64,000 nucleotides of DNA, taken from Nocardiopsis metallicus. Its GTDB lineage: Bacteria > Actinomycetota > Actinomycetes > Streptosporangiales > Streptosporangiaceae. The position numbers were made by a program, and so were the translations under genes. Location of the stretch: assembly GCF_014201115.1 (NCBI RefSeq), contig NZ_JACHDO010000001.1, positions 3,782,001 to 3,846,000 on the forward strand, given 5' to 3'. This document shows positions 1 through 8,780 of this stretch, one piece after another (the first letter of the stretch is position 1; every line of letters begins with the position of its first letter). Below the pieces are notes generated by a model. It was not told the DNA's origin, searched no databases, and was given only the letters and a program-made list of their open reading frames with translations.

Positions 1-819
1 GCTCAGGGCGCTGAGCTGATCAAGTTCACCAACAACGCCGTCTACCGCCTCCCGGGAGCGGGCATGGTGGTGCGCATCGCCGGATCGGCGACCGTGGTCG
101 AACGCGTCCCTGTGGTCATCCAGGCCGCCCGGTGGCTCGCCCACCACGACGCTCCCACGGTGCGATTGGTCGAGGAGATCGCCCAGCCGGTGGAGGCGGC
201 GGGGGCCGTGGCGACCTTCTGGCACCTGGTCCCCGAAACGGGCCCGGAGCCGACCGGTACCGACCTTGGCCGCATCCTCAAGCATCTGCACGCGCTGCCC
301 GCGCCCGACTTCCCGCTGCCTTCGTGGGAACCGTTCGAGCGCATCCGCAGCCGCATCGCGGACGCCGAAGGACTCGCCGAGACCGACCGCGGTTTCCTGG
401 TCGAACGGACCAACAGGCTGGAGGCCCAGGTCCAGGGGCTGGTGTTCGAGCTCCCGGCCGGGGTGATCCACGGCGACCCGTTCCTGGGCAACCTCATCCC
501 AGGTGGGGAGGGGCCGGTGATCTGCGATTTCGACAGTCTCAGCCATGGGCCAAGGGAGTGGGACCTGGTCCCCGCTGCCGTGGGCAAGGTCCGTATGGAT
601 TACCCCACCGACCCCCACACCCCGCTCGCCGCCGAGTACGGCTACGACGTGCTGGACTGGCCCGCATTCCCCGTGTTCAGGCAAGTGCGCGAACTCAAGC
701 TCGTCACCAGCGTCCTACCGGTGCTGAACACCAACCCAGGCCTGCAAGCGCAGTGGCGCCACCGCCTCACCACCCTGCAGACCGGGGACACCATCACCCG
801 CTGGTCCACCTACAGGTAG
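1..819 (+). CDS. APH-family phosphotransferase (5' end outside window)
   Basis: The reading frame is open from the first base, so the N-terminus lies upstream. The visible protein has the small-molecule kinase (aminoglycoside/choline phosphotransferase) layout: an N-terminal stretch reading ELIKFTNNAVYRLP, then a Brenner-type catalytic motif HGDPFLGNLI near 475-500, and the metal-binding ICDFDSLSHGPREWDL near 520-565. In this family the first Asp is the catalytic base and the later Asp binds Mg2+. The substrate cannot be told from sequence; a sugar, choline-like or antibiotic hydroxyl is possible. It ends with TAG at 817-819 and has no obvious operon partner in the window. Confidence 0.85.
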   Translation, partial: AQGAELIKFTNNAVYRLPGAGMVVRIAGSATVVERVPVVIQAARWLAHHDAPTVRLVEEIAQPVEAAGAVATFWHLVPETGPEPTGTDLGRILKHLHALPAPDFPLPSWEPFERIRSRIADAEGLAETDRGFLVERTNRLEAQVQGLVFELPAGVIHGDPFLGNLIPGGEGPVICDFDSLSHGPREWDLVPAAVGKVRMDYPTDPHTPLAAEYGYDVLDWPAFPVFRQVRELKLVTSVLPVLNTNPGLQAQWRHRLTTLQTGDTITRWSTYR

Positions 820-935
820 CCGAGACCCAGCGCATCGAGTGACGGGAGAGGATCCCGGCATACACCATGTCCTAAACGTGCCTCCGGTCGTCGTCGGCTT
901 GTTCTATGCTCGTTACACCGAGCCTGGAGCGTGAC

Positions 936-2945
936 ATGTCGACCTTTCATCCGTTGGGAAGGGTGGTGGGTGATTTCGATCCGGATTTGTTGGGCGATCC
1001 GGTGAATGAACTCCTACCTTTTCGCAACTGCAAGACCGTTTCGGATGCACGCGCGATCCTCCGCGAGCGCGTCGAAGAGGATGTTGCGGCGATCGTCGAT
1101 ATGGTCGCAGACGCCGACGCGTTTGATGTCATCGAGTTGATGCGGATGCGGGAGTTCCCGATCGCCGCCGACCCGCGCCTTGCTCCGCCTGGCGGTGCGT
1201 CACTACCGGTGGAGATCGTCGCAGCCGTACTGCTGGCTAGGCCATCGCGTAAGCCAGATCCCACGCCAAGGGAAGATACGCGGCCGCACGAGGTGATCTC
1301 GGACTTGCACGAACGCTGTGTCAGGCTGGCCCGGATAGCTAGCTACCGTCAGCTGACCGAAGGCCAGCTCAGCGGCGAACCACTCGGGCGGCTGGCGAGC
1401 GAGTACCAGGGTGCTGTGCTGAACATTCGGAACCTGCAATACGACCACATCCGTGACGAACACGATCGCAGGTTGTTCGATAAATCAGCCTCGAGCGAAC
1501 TCATGCAGACTCACCTTGGCTATGGCTATCGCGACTTAAGTGCGGTGCGATCGGCAATGAATGAAATCTCTGCCGAACGGATGACCCGCCTCCGCGACGA
1601 GACCGGCAATCTTCTCATGGCGCACCAGCATCTCGACCCCAAAGGACTTTCTCGCGAAGTCATCGAGCAGTTCACGTCCGGGATAATCCCACTCTTATTC
1701 CTCCCCGCAGACCGGTCGGTCATCACGCCAGCCGACGTCTCAGGCGTATCGGGGCTGAATATCGCAACGGCGAAGAAGATCCTCAATTCATTCGCGCAAC
1801 AGTTCGACGGCTCTGAAAGCCCGGGAAATCGAGTCTTCGATCTATTGATGGGCAACAACCCGTTCTTAACACGACCGCTGATGTCTGACGGACACGAAAA
1901 TTTCGCGCTGACATCGAGCGAAATTGGCATCGATGTGCTTCGACGGATATTCGAGCGCGCGCTTCCGCCCAACTCCTCCGATGTGCGCAGGTACGACCAG
2001 AAGGTCCGACAACCGCTCAGCGAAGAGCTCGCGAATAAATATCTTTCGATCATTCTCGGAACGCCTGCTTTTCGCGAAGGTTACCACTATCTTGCACCAA
2101 AAGCTGGGGTCTCCACGGACGAACTCGGCCCTGACAGTGTGACCCTTCGCCAATCAGCCAATGAAGTGGAGGGTGATGCGCTCTTCGTGATTGATGACGT
2201 CGCCGTTATCGTAGAAGTGAAAGGGAAGTCGATCGCCGACCAGGCTCGACGTGGAGATGTACGTCGCCTGAAGCGCGACCTTAAGGCGACGCTCGGTGAT
2301 GGAGCACGCCAGGCTACGCGTATCCGAGAACTCATTGAGACCAATCATGGTGTCTGGGAGAATAAAACAACCTGGCTAGATCTATCGGGCATTCGCGAGG
2401 TGAGGAGCATCGTGGTGGTGCTCGATGATATCGGCCCGCTCGGCACAAATCTTGCCGACCTCCAGCATGCCGGGCTCCTACCTGAAGACCGACCGCCACT
2501 CGTCCTGTCGCTCCACGACCTCGCTGTCATCGCCGAGATCGGTGAGCGCCCGTCGGAGTTTCTACTTTACCTCAGAAGACGCACCGACAGCCTCGTGACT
2601 ACCTACTATCGTGCTCTCGACGAGCTCGACCTCTATATGCGGTTCCTCGCCGCCGATCTCTATATCGCAGAGGATCCTGACAAGGTCAGGTCCGCGCATC
2701 CCACAGCACCGCCGGCCGCTAAACGCGAGCGTAGTCGTCACGAACAATCAGCAGTCGGCACCATGGTCAGCGACAACTGTGTCGAACTGACTGCATGGAT
2801 GAACCGCGACAAGCTTCCACAAGACGAAGATATCGTCAAGCCATCCATGAATGCGCAATCTGAAATTCTGAAACTCGTCGACCAACTAAGCAATGCAAGA
2901 AAGCCCGGATGGTTCCGCTGCGGAGCAGATCTTCTTGCATTGTGA
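936..2945 (+). pseudogene. 5' part of a large unknown gene with PD-(D/E)XK-like motif, cut by IS66
   Basis: This is the 5' part of a gene that continues at 4493-4916 once the IS66 element and one target-duplication copy are removed. The joined frame is 810 codons with no stop. ATG 936 is preferred over ATG 906 because GGAG lies six bases before it. The final third contains DALFVIDDVAVIVEVKGKS followed by a basic region (RRGDVRRLKRDLK), which fits the D...ExK core of restriction-like or NERD-type nucleases; that is inference. No membrane segment is evident. Base composition is less GC-rich than the flanks, with AT-ending codons, which suggests acquisition. The fragment stops at a TGA formed at the IS edge. 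Confidence 0.7.
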
Positions 2946-4484
2946 CTGTTCAGGTGTCCTGAAGAAGACTCAAGCTGTTTCGGGCATCCAGCACTCGCCC
3001 TGGGCCAGGTGGACCAGGGCGTCGAACATGCCAATACCGTGCTTGGCGGCGGTCGCGATATAGGAGCGCACCGCGCAGAACCACTCGGCCCCGGCCAGGG
3101 ACCGTAAGCACCCCGAGACCTTCTGGCGGACCTTGACCATCCGCACCTCGCGCTCGGCCGCGTTGTTGTCGAACGGGGCCCGCTCATCGACCGTGAACCG
3201 CAGGTAATCCGCTTCCCGGTCGCGCATCCGCCTGGCCAACGCGTGGAACTTGGCCACCAGCTTGGACTCCCGGCCCGAAGTCTGGGCCAGGCCGATGGCC
3301 ACCGCGCTGCGCCACTGGTGACCCAGCCCGTCCAAACGCACGGTGTCGATTCCCTCCAGCGAGGAGACCGTGGCCAGGTGCGCATCGACCAGGCGCTTCA
3401 TCTGACGCAGCGCGTCAGCGGCCTGCCCGGCCCAGCACCACACCCCCTCCCCAGCCGCGTCCTGGACCGCTTGCAACTCGCGCAGCAGGTGGGCGTTGCA
3501 CAACACATGAGCGGCCACACCCTTATAGGTGTCATAGGGGGCCCAGGCGTCATGGACCGCCAACCCAGCGAAGGCGGGCAGGACCCCGGCGGCGTCCATC
3601 CCCACGGTGCCGCGTTTGGGGTGGGCGCTCAGCAGGCTCCACTTGCCGGTGGAGGCCGAATGCACCCACACCAGGCCCCCGCCCACCCGCAGCGAGGTCT
3701 CGTCGAAGTGCGCCACCTGGGCGGAAGCGATCTCCTCGGTGGCGGCGCGAGTGAAGGCCTCCAACGCGGTGGCGGCCCGGCGTGCGGTGTCCACGACTGT
3801 GCCCGCCGACACGGGGCATCCCACCAGGTCCGACAGGGCTTGGGCGGTGCGCTTGGCGGACAGGAACTGGCCCAGGTACAGGTAGCAGATCATCGCGCGC
3901 ACGTTCGCTCCGAACTGGACCGGAGCGTTGATCCCCTCGGGGGCGCTGGCTCGGGTGCGCTCCCCGCAGGCGCAGGTGTGCTCGATCATCTGGTGCTCGG
4001 TCACCGTGGGTTTGATGGGGGGCAGGTCCACGACCTGGCGGCGCACCAGCCCGGTCTGCTCGGATCCGGCCAGGTCTCCTCCGCACCCACCGCAGGTGTG
4101 GGGGTGGTGTTCCAGCACGTGGTCGGGGTCCGGGGTTTGGGCGCGCGTTTGGCCTGGGTGGCCGGGTTGCCCGCCGGGTTTGCGGCCGGTGCGGCGGCGC
4201 TGGGACTTCGGCTTCGGCTTGACGAAGGGGTCCGTGGAGGAAGGCTTGGAGGAGTTCGTGGAGTCGCTGTCCAGTCGGGCTTGAAGCTCGGCGATGCGCT
4301 CGTTGGCTTGGGACAGATCAGCGCGGAGTTGGGTGATCGTGGCTGCCTGCTCAACGACCAGCGCGGCGAGCTCCTCGTAGGAGGGCGCGGGCTGGTCGGA
4401 GGAGGTCACGGGCTCATCGTTACAGGCTAGGCGCGTGCCGCGCAGGCAAACCGATCAACCCGCCCGAGAGACCTGAACAGTCAC
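2942..4484 (-). mobile_element. IS66-family insertion sequence (single-ORF, ISBst12-like group)
   Basis: The ends are inverted repeats starting GTGACTGTTCAGGT at 2942 and closing ACCTGAACAGTCAC at 4484. The flanks carry the 8-bp direct duplication CTTGCATT at 2934-2941 and 4485-4492. Eight-base duplications are typical of the IS66 family. The 1,543-bp element holds one transposase gene and no tnpA/tnpB accessory genes, as in the ISBst12 group. Both ends and the target duplication look intact, so the insertion is probably recent. Confidence 0.93.
2970..4409 (-). CDS. IS66-family transposase
   Basis: This 479-residue DDE transposase starts at GTG. The N-terminus is a coiled coil (ITQLRADLSQANERIAELQ), followed by a basic, Pro/Gly-rich segment (GRKPGGQPGHPG) and a Cys zinc-binding block (HTCGGCGGD ... 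CACGERT). Core signatures are AHFDETSLRV, VHDAWAPYDTY with NAHLLREL, and the C-terminal DNNAAEREVR ... KVSGCLRSLAGA, all typical of IS66 TnpC. Length is close to the usual 450-530 residues. No frameshift is seen, so it is probably active. Confidence 0.95.
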   Translation of the reverse strand: MTSSDQPAPSYEELAALVVEQAATITQLRADLSQANERIAELQARLDSDSTNSSKPSSTDPFVKPKPKSQRRRTGRKPGGQPGHPGQTRAQTPDPDHVLEHHPHTCGGCGGDLAGSEQTGLVRRQVVDLPPIKPTVTEHQMIEHTCACGERTRASAPEGINAPVQFGANVRAMICYLYLGQFLSAKRTAQALSDLVGCPVSAGTVVDTARRAATALEAFTRAATEEIASAQVAHFDETSLRVGGGLVWVHSASTGKWSLLSAHPKRGTVGMDAAGVLPAFAGLAVHDAWAPYDTYKGVAAHVLCNAHLLRELQAVQDAAGEGVWCWAGQAADALRQMKRLVDAHLATVSSLEGIDTVRLDGLGHQWRSAVAIGLAQTSGRESKLVAKFHALARRMRDREADYLRFTVDERAPFDNNAAEREVRMVKVRQKVSGCLRSLAGAEWFCAVRSYIATAAKHGIGMFDALVHLAQGECWMPETA

Positions 4485-4492
4485 CTTGCATT

Positions 4493-4916
4493 GTCCGGAG
4501 AAGGTCAGCTTCATCTCCTGTCGACGATCAAGAAGTGCGCCCGGTCCACCCGAAATGACAACATTTACCATGATGCGATTGTCGCATACGCTGGCCAATG
4601 GGGTTTCGCAACGATCTTCTTGGCCACGCACCCTACTGACACATCAGTCAAGAAAGCCAAGGAACGACTTCAGTCCTACTCCAAGGTCAAGCAGTACCAA
4701 CTGCAAGCGGATCGCGCCTACGGCTGGATTTTCGATAAAAACGGTTCCCTGGAGGACACCTTCTATCTCAACTCGGTCGCCCACAACGATCCCGAGCTCG
4801 ACCGGCTAATCGCGGATATGAAGCTCCAACCGGTGGGGCAGCGAATCCCACCTATTCCACCATCGGCGCGCCGGGCGACAAAGCGGGTAAAGAAAAAGAA
4901 GCGTAAGCGTCGCTGA
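4493..4916 (+). pseudogene. 3' part of the IS66-interrupted unknown gene
   Basis: This continues the frame of the 936-2945 gene: codon TTG at 2940-2941/4493 is rebuilt exactly after excision. The segment encodes about 140 residues with STRNDNIYHDAIVAYAGQWGF and ends in a very basic tail (RVKKKKRKRR). An ATG at 4491 exists by chance at the junction, but it lacks a ribosome-binding site and is probably not a real start. No domain was recognised in this part. The Lys/Arg tail would suit nucleic-acid contact (inference). Confidence 0.65.
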
Positions 4917-5180
4917 CAGGTGCCAGGGCGGGCTAGTGCTCCATCCACACTTGGATATCTCGGCCCGAGCAAACAACGAGCATGAGACAGCCACTGCTGT
5001 AATCATGTGGCACCGACACAGGAAGCCTGAGGGAATCCCTCCCACCGCCAAGGCCGTTGTCCTTGTGTGACATCAAGAGGTGGCGCATCGTTACACTCAC
5101 ACCCGTATATAAAAATGAAGTACTCAGCGCCGGTCACACGGCGAATGCCTCGCGAGGTGCCATCGGACGCCGCTAATGGA
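4917..5180. other. Non-coding stretch before the att-like locus
   Basis: No convincing gene was found between the end of the interrupted gene and the repeats at 5186. It is AT-richer than the rest of the window, with an ATATAAAAATG run near 5107. The few short frames have no ribosome-binding site and no recognisable product. Confidence 0.5.
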
Positions 5181-5185
5181 CCGTG

Positions 5186-5204
5186 TGTGCTCCGTTTGTG
5201 CTCC
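5186..5204 (+). repeat. Paired TGTGCTCC repeats, left side of att-like locus
   Basis: Two direct copies of TGTGCTCC start at 5186 and 5197, 11 bp apart, so they lie on the same face of the helix. A matching pair in the same orientation and with the same 11-bp spacing lies at 5435 and 5446 on the other side of the tRNA fragment. Such paired direct repeats on both sides of a tRNA core look like arm-type binding sites for a tyrosine recombinase (inference). Confidence 0.6.
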
Positions 5205-5321
5205 GCAGTTTTGGACCAGGACGTCACCGGGCGGCACCGCGCGGCACAGAACGGCATCATGATTCGGATGGCGTGGGACACAGCGGCACGTAACGACACG
5301 TGACGGTACGCGACCATAGAA

Positions 5322-5366
5322 CTTCTAATCCGACGGTCGCAGGTTCGAATCCTGCCGGGTGCGCCA
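5322..5366 (+). other. att-site core: 3' half of a tRNA-Arg(UCU) gene
   Basis: From the anticodon loop CTTCTAA (anticodon TCT) onward the sequence is a normal tRNA 3' half: variable region, T-arm GCAGG-TTCGAAT-CCTGC at 5339-5355, acceptor strand CGGGTGC, discriminator G and CCA at 5364-5366. No 5' half exists: the needed GCACCCG acceptor strand and a D-arm are missing upstream, and the 5' side of the anticodon stem does not pair. A 3' tRNA fragment of this kind is what integration into a tRNA gene leaves behind. Confidence 0.75.
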
Positions 5367-5396
5367 CAAAACCCCAGGTCAGACGGGGTACGCAAG

Positions 5397-5426
5397 GACC
5401 TCGAAAGAGGTCCTCGCGGCGTTTTT
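5397..5426 (+). terminator. Rho-independent-like terminator beyond the tRNA fragment
   Basis: A perfect 7-bp stem GGACCTC-GAAA-GAGGTCC (5397-5414) is followed by TCGCGGCGTTTTT. It lies about 30 bp beyond the tRNA CCA end, where a tRNA terminator would sit. Confidence 0.65.
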
Positions 5427-5434
5427 GGGGCTTG

Positions 5435-5453
5435 TGTGCTCCTCGTGTGCTCC
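5435..5453 (+). repeat. Paired TGTGCTCC repeats, right side of att-like locus
   Basis: Copies start at 5435 and 5446, again 11 bp apart. Together with the preceding AAACCCCAGG (5369-5378), this right arm resembles the sequence directly next to the integrase gene at 28184-28266, which suggests that it once adjoined a related integrase that is no longer here. Confidence 0.6.
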
Positions 5454-5459
5454 CCAGTA

Positions 5460-5920
5460 CAATCTCAGTCCCAGCGCCCCCATCGGACTGAGAAAACCCA
5501 CCCCAAACCCTACTCGCGCCCGGAGCCACGGCGGGGGCGAACCCGGCCCGACAGAGCCACGTCCACCCCCGCCCCACCCGCCCCTACCGTCAGGGGCCTG
5601 CCGGGCCGACCATGCGCCCACAGGCCCGCTGACGGGCCCAGCCCCGTGCAACAGCACGGCCCGGGCTCGGGACGTGGGTCGGGCCCAAGACGCGATACCA
5701 CCACCCCGCCGCATCAGGAGCCGGAAGTCCTGGGCCATGGACGAAACCGCCTTGGGAACGCCTGCCCGCGCAACCACACCCATCGACCACCCGGGCACCA
5801 AGGACGCGGGCCTGTTCAAGGTCAAGCCCCCTTCCTCGACCGATGGTCAGGAGCGGCTGCGCGAGGCGGGGTGCCCGCGAAGCAACCCCGGCTGACCGAA
5901 ACGGGAACATCCGTCCACCG
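5460..5920. other. GC-rich stretch without a recognisable gene
   Basis: Long frames are open on both strands only because stop codons are rare in such GC-rich DNA. Their translations are Pro/Arg-rich, low in complexity and lack plausible starts. No gene is supported here. Confidence 0.5.
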
Positions 5921-5921
5921 C

Positions 5922-6139
5922 ACTCACCGCAGGCCTGGGAGACTCGCCGTCTCCCACTCCCGCCTCCTCCGCATCGACGGCCGGGACCTGCACGTCGAAG
6001 ACCTGGACGCCGTCGACGGAACCCCCGCCCTGTGCCTCGCTCCTGGTTCGAAGAATTCGGCCCCCGCGGCGAGGTGGAACAGCCGGCATGGCCCGGAGAG
6101 ATACGCAAGGACTACTGGTCGCCCCAACCTGCGGAGTGA
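5922..6139 (+). pseudogene. TrmO-like (tRNA N6-threonylcarbamoyladenosine methyltransferase) C-terminal remnant
   Basis: In one frame the DNA reads LLRIDGRDLHVEDLDAVDGTP, and in the next frame, after about 6030, it reads WFEEFGPRGEVEQPAWPGEI and then RKDYW. Together these match the C-terminal part of TrmO/TsaA-type proteins, where LDAVDGTPvLDIKPy precedes FGPRGEVrqPaW. The change of frame shows an indel around 6030-6040. No start or N-terminal part is visible upstream, so only a decayed scrap remains. Confidence 0.65.
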
Positions 6140-6187
6140 CGCCAGCTGCCCTGCCCGACCCCAAGCAGGCCACCACGTTCATCCGCT

Positions 6188-7933
6188 TCAACGGCCCTTC
6201 CTACCCCGTGCTCGCTCTCCGATCCGGGTGCACGCCTGGCGTACTTCTTCGATGCGCAGCAGGTAGGCCGAGGTGAGGTAGAGAACTCCCGCGACTGCGC
6301 AGCCCACCAGCGGGCCGAGAACAAGCGCCAGAAGAGAACTGCTGTCGGTGCCGAACCAGAACCTCTGCAGGCACCAGGCCGCCACGACACCGGGGACGGC
6401 GGCGGTGTGCAGCAGGGCCACCGTGACGGTGATGCGTCGGGCGTCCAGCCCTCCCAGGCGTTTACCCAGGATCAGTCCGCCCAGTACCAGGCCCCACACG
6501 TAGGAGAGCATGAACCCGGCGGCGATGCCCGTCACCACCTGTTGGGGTGGCAGCAGCAGGTAGGAGGGCACGGCGATCAGCGCGTGCATCGCGATGTTGC
6601 TGATGGCCAACAGGGCGGGGGTGCGGGTGTCGCCGGTGGCGTAGAAGACCCGCAGGAGCAGCTGGTAGGCGGTGAAGGGGACCAGCCCCAGCGCGAACAC
6701 GGTCAGGACCGAGGCGATGACCTGCGCGTCGGCGATCGAGGTACTGCCCCGGGCGAACACCGCGACACACAGGGGTTGGGCGTAGACCACCAGGGCCAGG
6801 GCCAGCGGCACCAGGAGCACGGAGGACACGCGCAACCCCCGGGAGAAGTCCGAGCGCACCTGTGCCCAGTCGCGGTCGACGGCGTGCGCGCTCATGCGGG
6901 GCAGCAGGACGGTGATGACCGAGACGGCGATGATCGCGTAGGGCAGCTGGAAGAGCTGGTAGGCGTAGTTGTAGGCGCTCAGCCCCGCCCCGACGCCGTC
7001 GTTCTGGACGGCGACCGCCCCGGCGCGGTTGGCCAGGTTGGCGGTGAGCAGGAACCCGGCCTGCATGGTGCAGACCAACACGAACATCCACCCCGCCGCC
7101 CGCAGCGCCTCGCCCAAGCCCGAGCCCTTCAGATCCAGACGCAGTCGCCAGCGGAACCCGGTCCGCCACAGCGCGTACTGGAGCAGAAGCGCCTGGGCCG
7201 CCGCCCCGGCGGCTGTTCCCACCCCCAGGAGTGTGAGCTCTGCCTGCGTGATGGTCTCGGGGGTGCGGTGCGGGCCCGCGAGCCACAGGAAGGTCAGGCC
7301 CACCGTGATGATGACGGCGTTGTTGAACACCGGGGTCCAGGCTGGCGCGGCGAAGCGCTGGCGGGCGTTGAGCATGGCGCTGGTCAGGCCGCTCAGGCCG
7401 ATGAAGAGGATCTGCACGAGCAGGAAGCGTCCGAACAGGACCGCTACTTCGTGCTGGGCCGGGGTGAAGCCTCCCGCGTACAGGCCGATCAGGGGTTCTG
7501 CCGCCAGCACCGCCAGGGTGGTGATCAGTGTGAGGAAGAGAATCGCGCAGGTCAGGAGCCGGTGTTCGGTGGCCCGGCCGCCGTCCGGGTCCGTGGCGCG
7601 CCGCCGGACGAGGAAGGGGACGATGACGCTGGCCATCAGGCCGCCGATGAGGAGGTCGTAGACGATGAAGGAGAGCGTGTTGGCGGTGTTGTAGGCATCG
7701 CCCAGCAGCTGGGTTCCCAGCGCGGCGGCCAGGACCAGGGTTCTGGTGAAGCCGGTCAGGCGGGAGGCGGTCGTGCCCAGGGCCATCAGGGCGCTGGAGC
7801 GAGCCAGTCCTCGACCGCCACGGCTGGCCCCCGTGTGGGGTGTGTCGGCTTTTCCCCCGCCTCGGTGCTCCTGGTCGGTCTCCTGGGTGGTGAGGGTCCG
7901 GTCCGGGCGGGGTTCCGGGTTGGGTGGTGTCAA
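6188..7933 (-). CDS. murJ: MurJ/MviN-type lipid II flippase
   Basis: A polytopic membrane protein of the MOP exporter superfamily. It opens with MALGTTASRLTGFTRTLVLAAALG, the usual MurJ N-terminal helix, followed by about fourteen hydrophobic segments. MurJ flips lipid II across the cytoplasmic membrane during peptidoglycan synthesis. The frame runs far upstream, but that part overlaps the GNAT gene; TTG at 7933, just after the GNAT stop, or ATG at 7786 are the realistic starts (581 or 533 residues). It lies downstream of the GNAT gene in one likely operon facing the BlaI-type operators. It may be a second MurJ beside the housekeeping copy, which would lie elsewhere. Confidence 0.85.
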   Translation of the reverse strand: MTPPNPEPRPDRTLTTQETDQEHRGGGKADTPHTGASRGGRGLARSSALMALGTTASRLTGFTRTLVLAAALGTQLLGDAYNTANTLSFIVYDLLIGGLMASVIVPFLVRRRATDPDGGRATEHRLLTCAILFLTLITTLAVLAAEPLIGLYAGGFTPAQHEVAVLFGRFLLVQILFIGLSGLTSAMLNARQRFAAPAWTPVFNNAVIITVGLTFLWLAGPHRTPETITQAELTLLGVGTAAGAAAQALLLQYALWRTGFRWRLRLDLKGSGLGEALRAAGWMFVLVCTMQAGFLLTANLANRAGAVAVQNDGVGAGLSAYNYAYQLFQLPYAIIAVSVITVLLPRMSAHAVDRDWAQVRSDFSRGLRVSSVLLVPLALALVVYAQPLCVAVFARGSTSIADAQVIASVLTVFALGLVPFTAYQLLLRVFYATGDTRTPALLAISNIAMHALIAVPSYLLLPPQQVVTGIAAGFMLSYVWGLVLGGLILGKRLGGLDARRITVTVALLHTAAVPGVVAAWCLQRFWFGTDSSSLLALVLGPLVGCAVAGVLYLTSAYLLRIEEVRQACTRIGERARGRKGR

Positions 7934-7940
7934 GGCGTGC

Positions 7941-8609
7941 TCACAGATCCAGGGTGAAGGGGACCCAGGGTTTGCCGTCGATGTCGTACTGGAGGGGTTG
8001 TTCCTCCCACCCCAGGCGTTTGTAGAAGCGTTGGGCGGCTTCGTTGTCCTGGCCGGTGTACAGGCGCAGCCGCTCGACGTTGTGTACACGAGCGATGCGG
8101 GTGAAGCCGTCGACCAGGGTCGCGCCCACACCGCCTCGCCGCACGGTGTTGTCCACGGCGATGTGGCTGAGCACCCCGGTGCGCGCTGTGGCTCCGGTGG
8201 GGGGCAGGGCGCGTTCACCGAAGCGGCGGATGCCCTTGAGGTAGCGGCGTGCGCGGGTGCGCACGAAGCGTGTGGTGAGTTCGGGGCGCATCAGCAGAGC
8301 CATCGCACCGGCCCGGGCCAGTCCCCAGCGGCTCAGGTCCAGAGTGTGGCGGTGGTGCGCGTTCTCGTCAGTGGAACCCACCAGGAAACCGACGACCTCG
8401 CCCTCCACCTGGGCCACAAGGGCGACGGCTGCGGGGCTGGTGAGGAAGGTGCGGTAATAGCGGCCCAAGAAGCGCTCGCCCAGTTCCACGAAGAAGCCGG
8501 TGGGCAGAGTGGCGCAGTGCAGGCGGACGGCGGACGGCACGTCGGCGAGTTCCATGGCGCGCAACGACACCGAGGGAGTACCAGTGGGTGGTGGGGAAGA
8601 CATACCCAC
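7941..8609 (-). CDS. GNAT-family N-acetyltransferase
   Basis: A 222-residue protein with the GNAT fold: acetyl-CoA pyrophosphate-binding loop RRGGVGATLVDGF near residue 165, preceded by the LSHIAVDNTVR strand, and a C-terminal QDNEAAQRFYKRLGWEE typical of motif B. The N-terminal part (PSAVRLHCATLPTGFFVELGERFLGRYYRTF) is often seen in actinobacterial GNATs near envelope or polysaccharide genes. The substrate is unknown. It is the first gene of the leftward unit, 7 bp before the murJ start, and its promoter region carries a BlaI-like operator. Confidence 0.8.
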   Translation of the reverse strand: MGMSSPPPTGTPSVSLRAMELADVPSAVRLHCATLPTGFFVELGERFLGRYYRTFLTSPAAVALVAQVEGEVVGFLVGSTDENAHHRHTLDLSRWGLARAGAMALLMRPELTTRFVRTRARRYLKGIRRFGERALPPTGATARTGVLSHIAVDNTVRRGGVGATLVDGFTRIARVHNVERLRLYTGQDNEAAQRFYKRLGWEEQPLQYDIDGKPWVPFTLDL

Positions 8610-8613
8610 AATC

Positions 8614-8629
8614 TACTACAAATGTAATA
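8614..8629. promoter_or_regulatory. BlaI/MecI-type operator 1
   Basis: TACTACA-AA-TGTAATA is an inverted repeat with one mismatch that matches the TACA...TGTA core bound by BlaI/MecI/CopY regulators. It lies 5 bp from the GNAT start codon, where repressor binding would block the leftward unit. A blaI homologue is encoded at 10967-11323. Confidence 0.7.
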
Positions 8630-8712
8630 GTAAGCTGGTTCTACGCCCTCCCTCCGCAGCCATCACGCCGAGGACAACCTACTTCGATCGAGGTCAGGGG
8701 CCATACATTATC

Positions 8713-8728
8713 TACCACTAGTGTAGTA
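8713..8728. promoter_or_regulatory. BlaI/MecI-type operator 2
   Basis: TACCACT-AG-TGTAGTA is a near palindrome with the same TGTAGTA half-site as typical BlaI boxes. It lies 52 bp before the ATP-grasp start, directly after the AT-rich CATACATTAT that could serve as a -10 region. Repression of the rightward unit is inferred. Confidence 0.7.
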
Positions 8729-8780
8729 GCAGGTGATCGCGTCGCACCGGGTGACGTGTCGAGCTGACAGGAGAAAGGCG

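Noticed and set aside
5003..5395. Leftward frame with GAPGRIRTCDRRIRS
   Set aside because: This is the familiar false translation of a tRNA 3' end, here the tRNA-Arg fragment.
5436..6266. A 276-codon rightward frame across the att-to-murJ gap
   Set aside because: Pro/Arg-rich, no start or ribosome-binding site; only the part near 5950-6030 resembles a family (TrmO), and it is frameshifted.
6407..7957. Long rightward frame opposite murJ
   Set aside because: Gln/Gly/His-rich shadow of the murJ codons in GC-rich DNA.
7934..8218. N-terminal extension of murJ back to 8218
   Set aside because: It overlaps the GNAT gene in another frame and gives low-complexity Pro/Thr sequence before the normal MurJ start.
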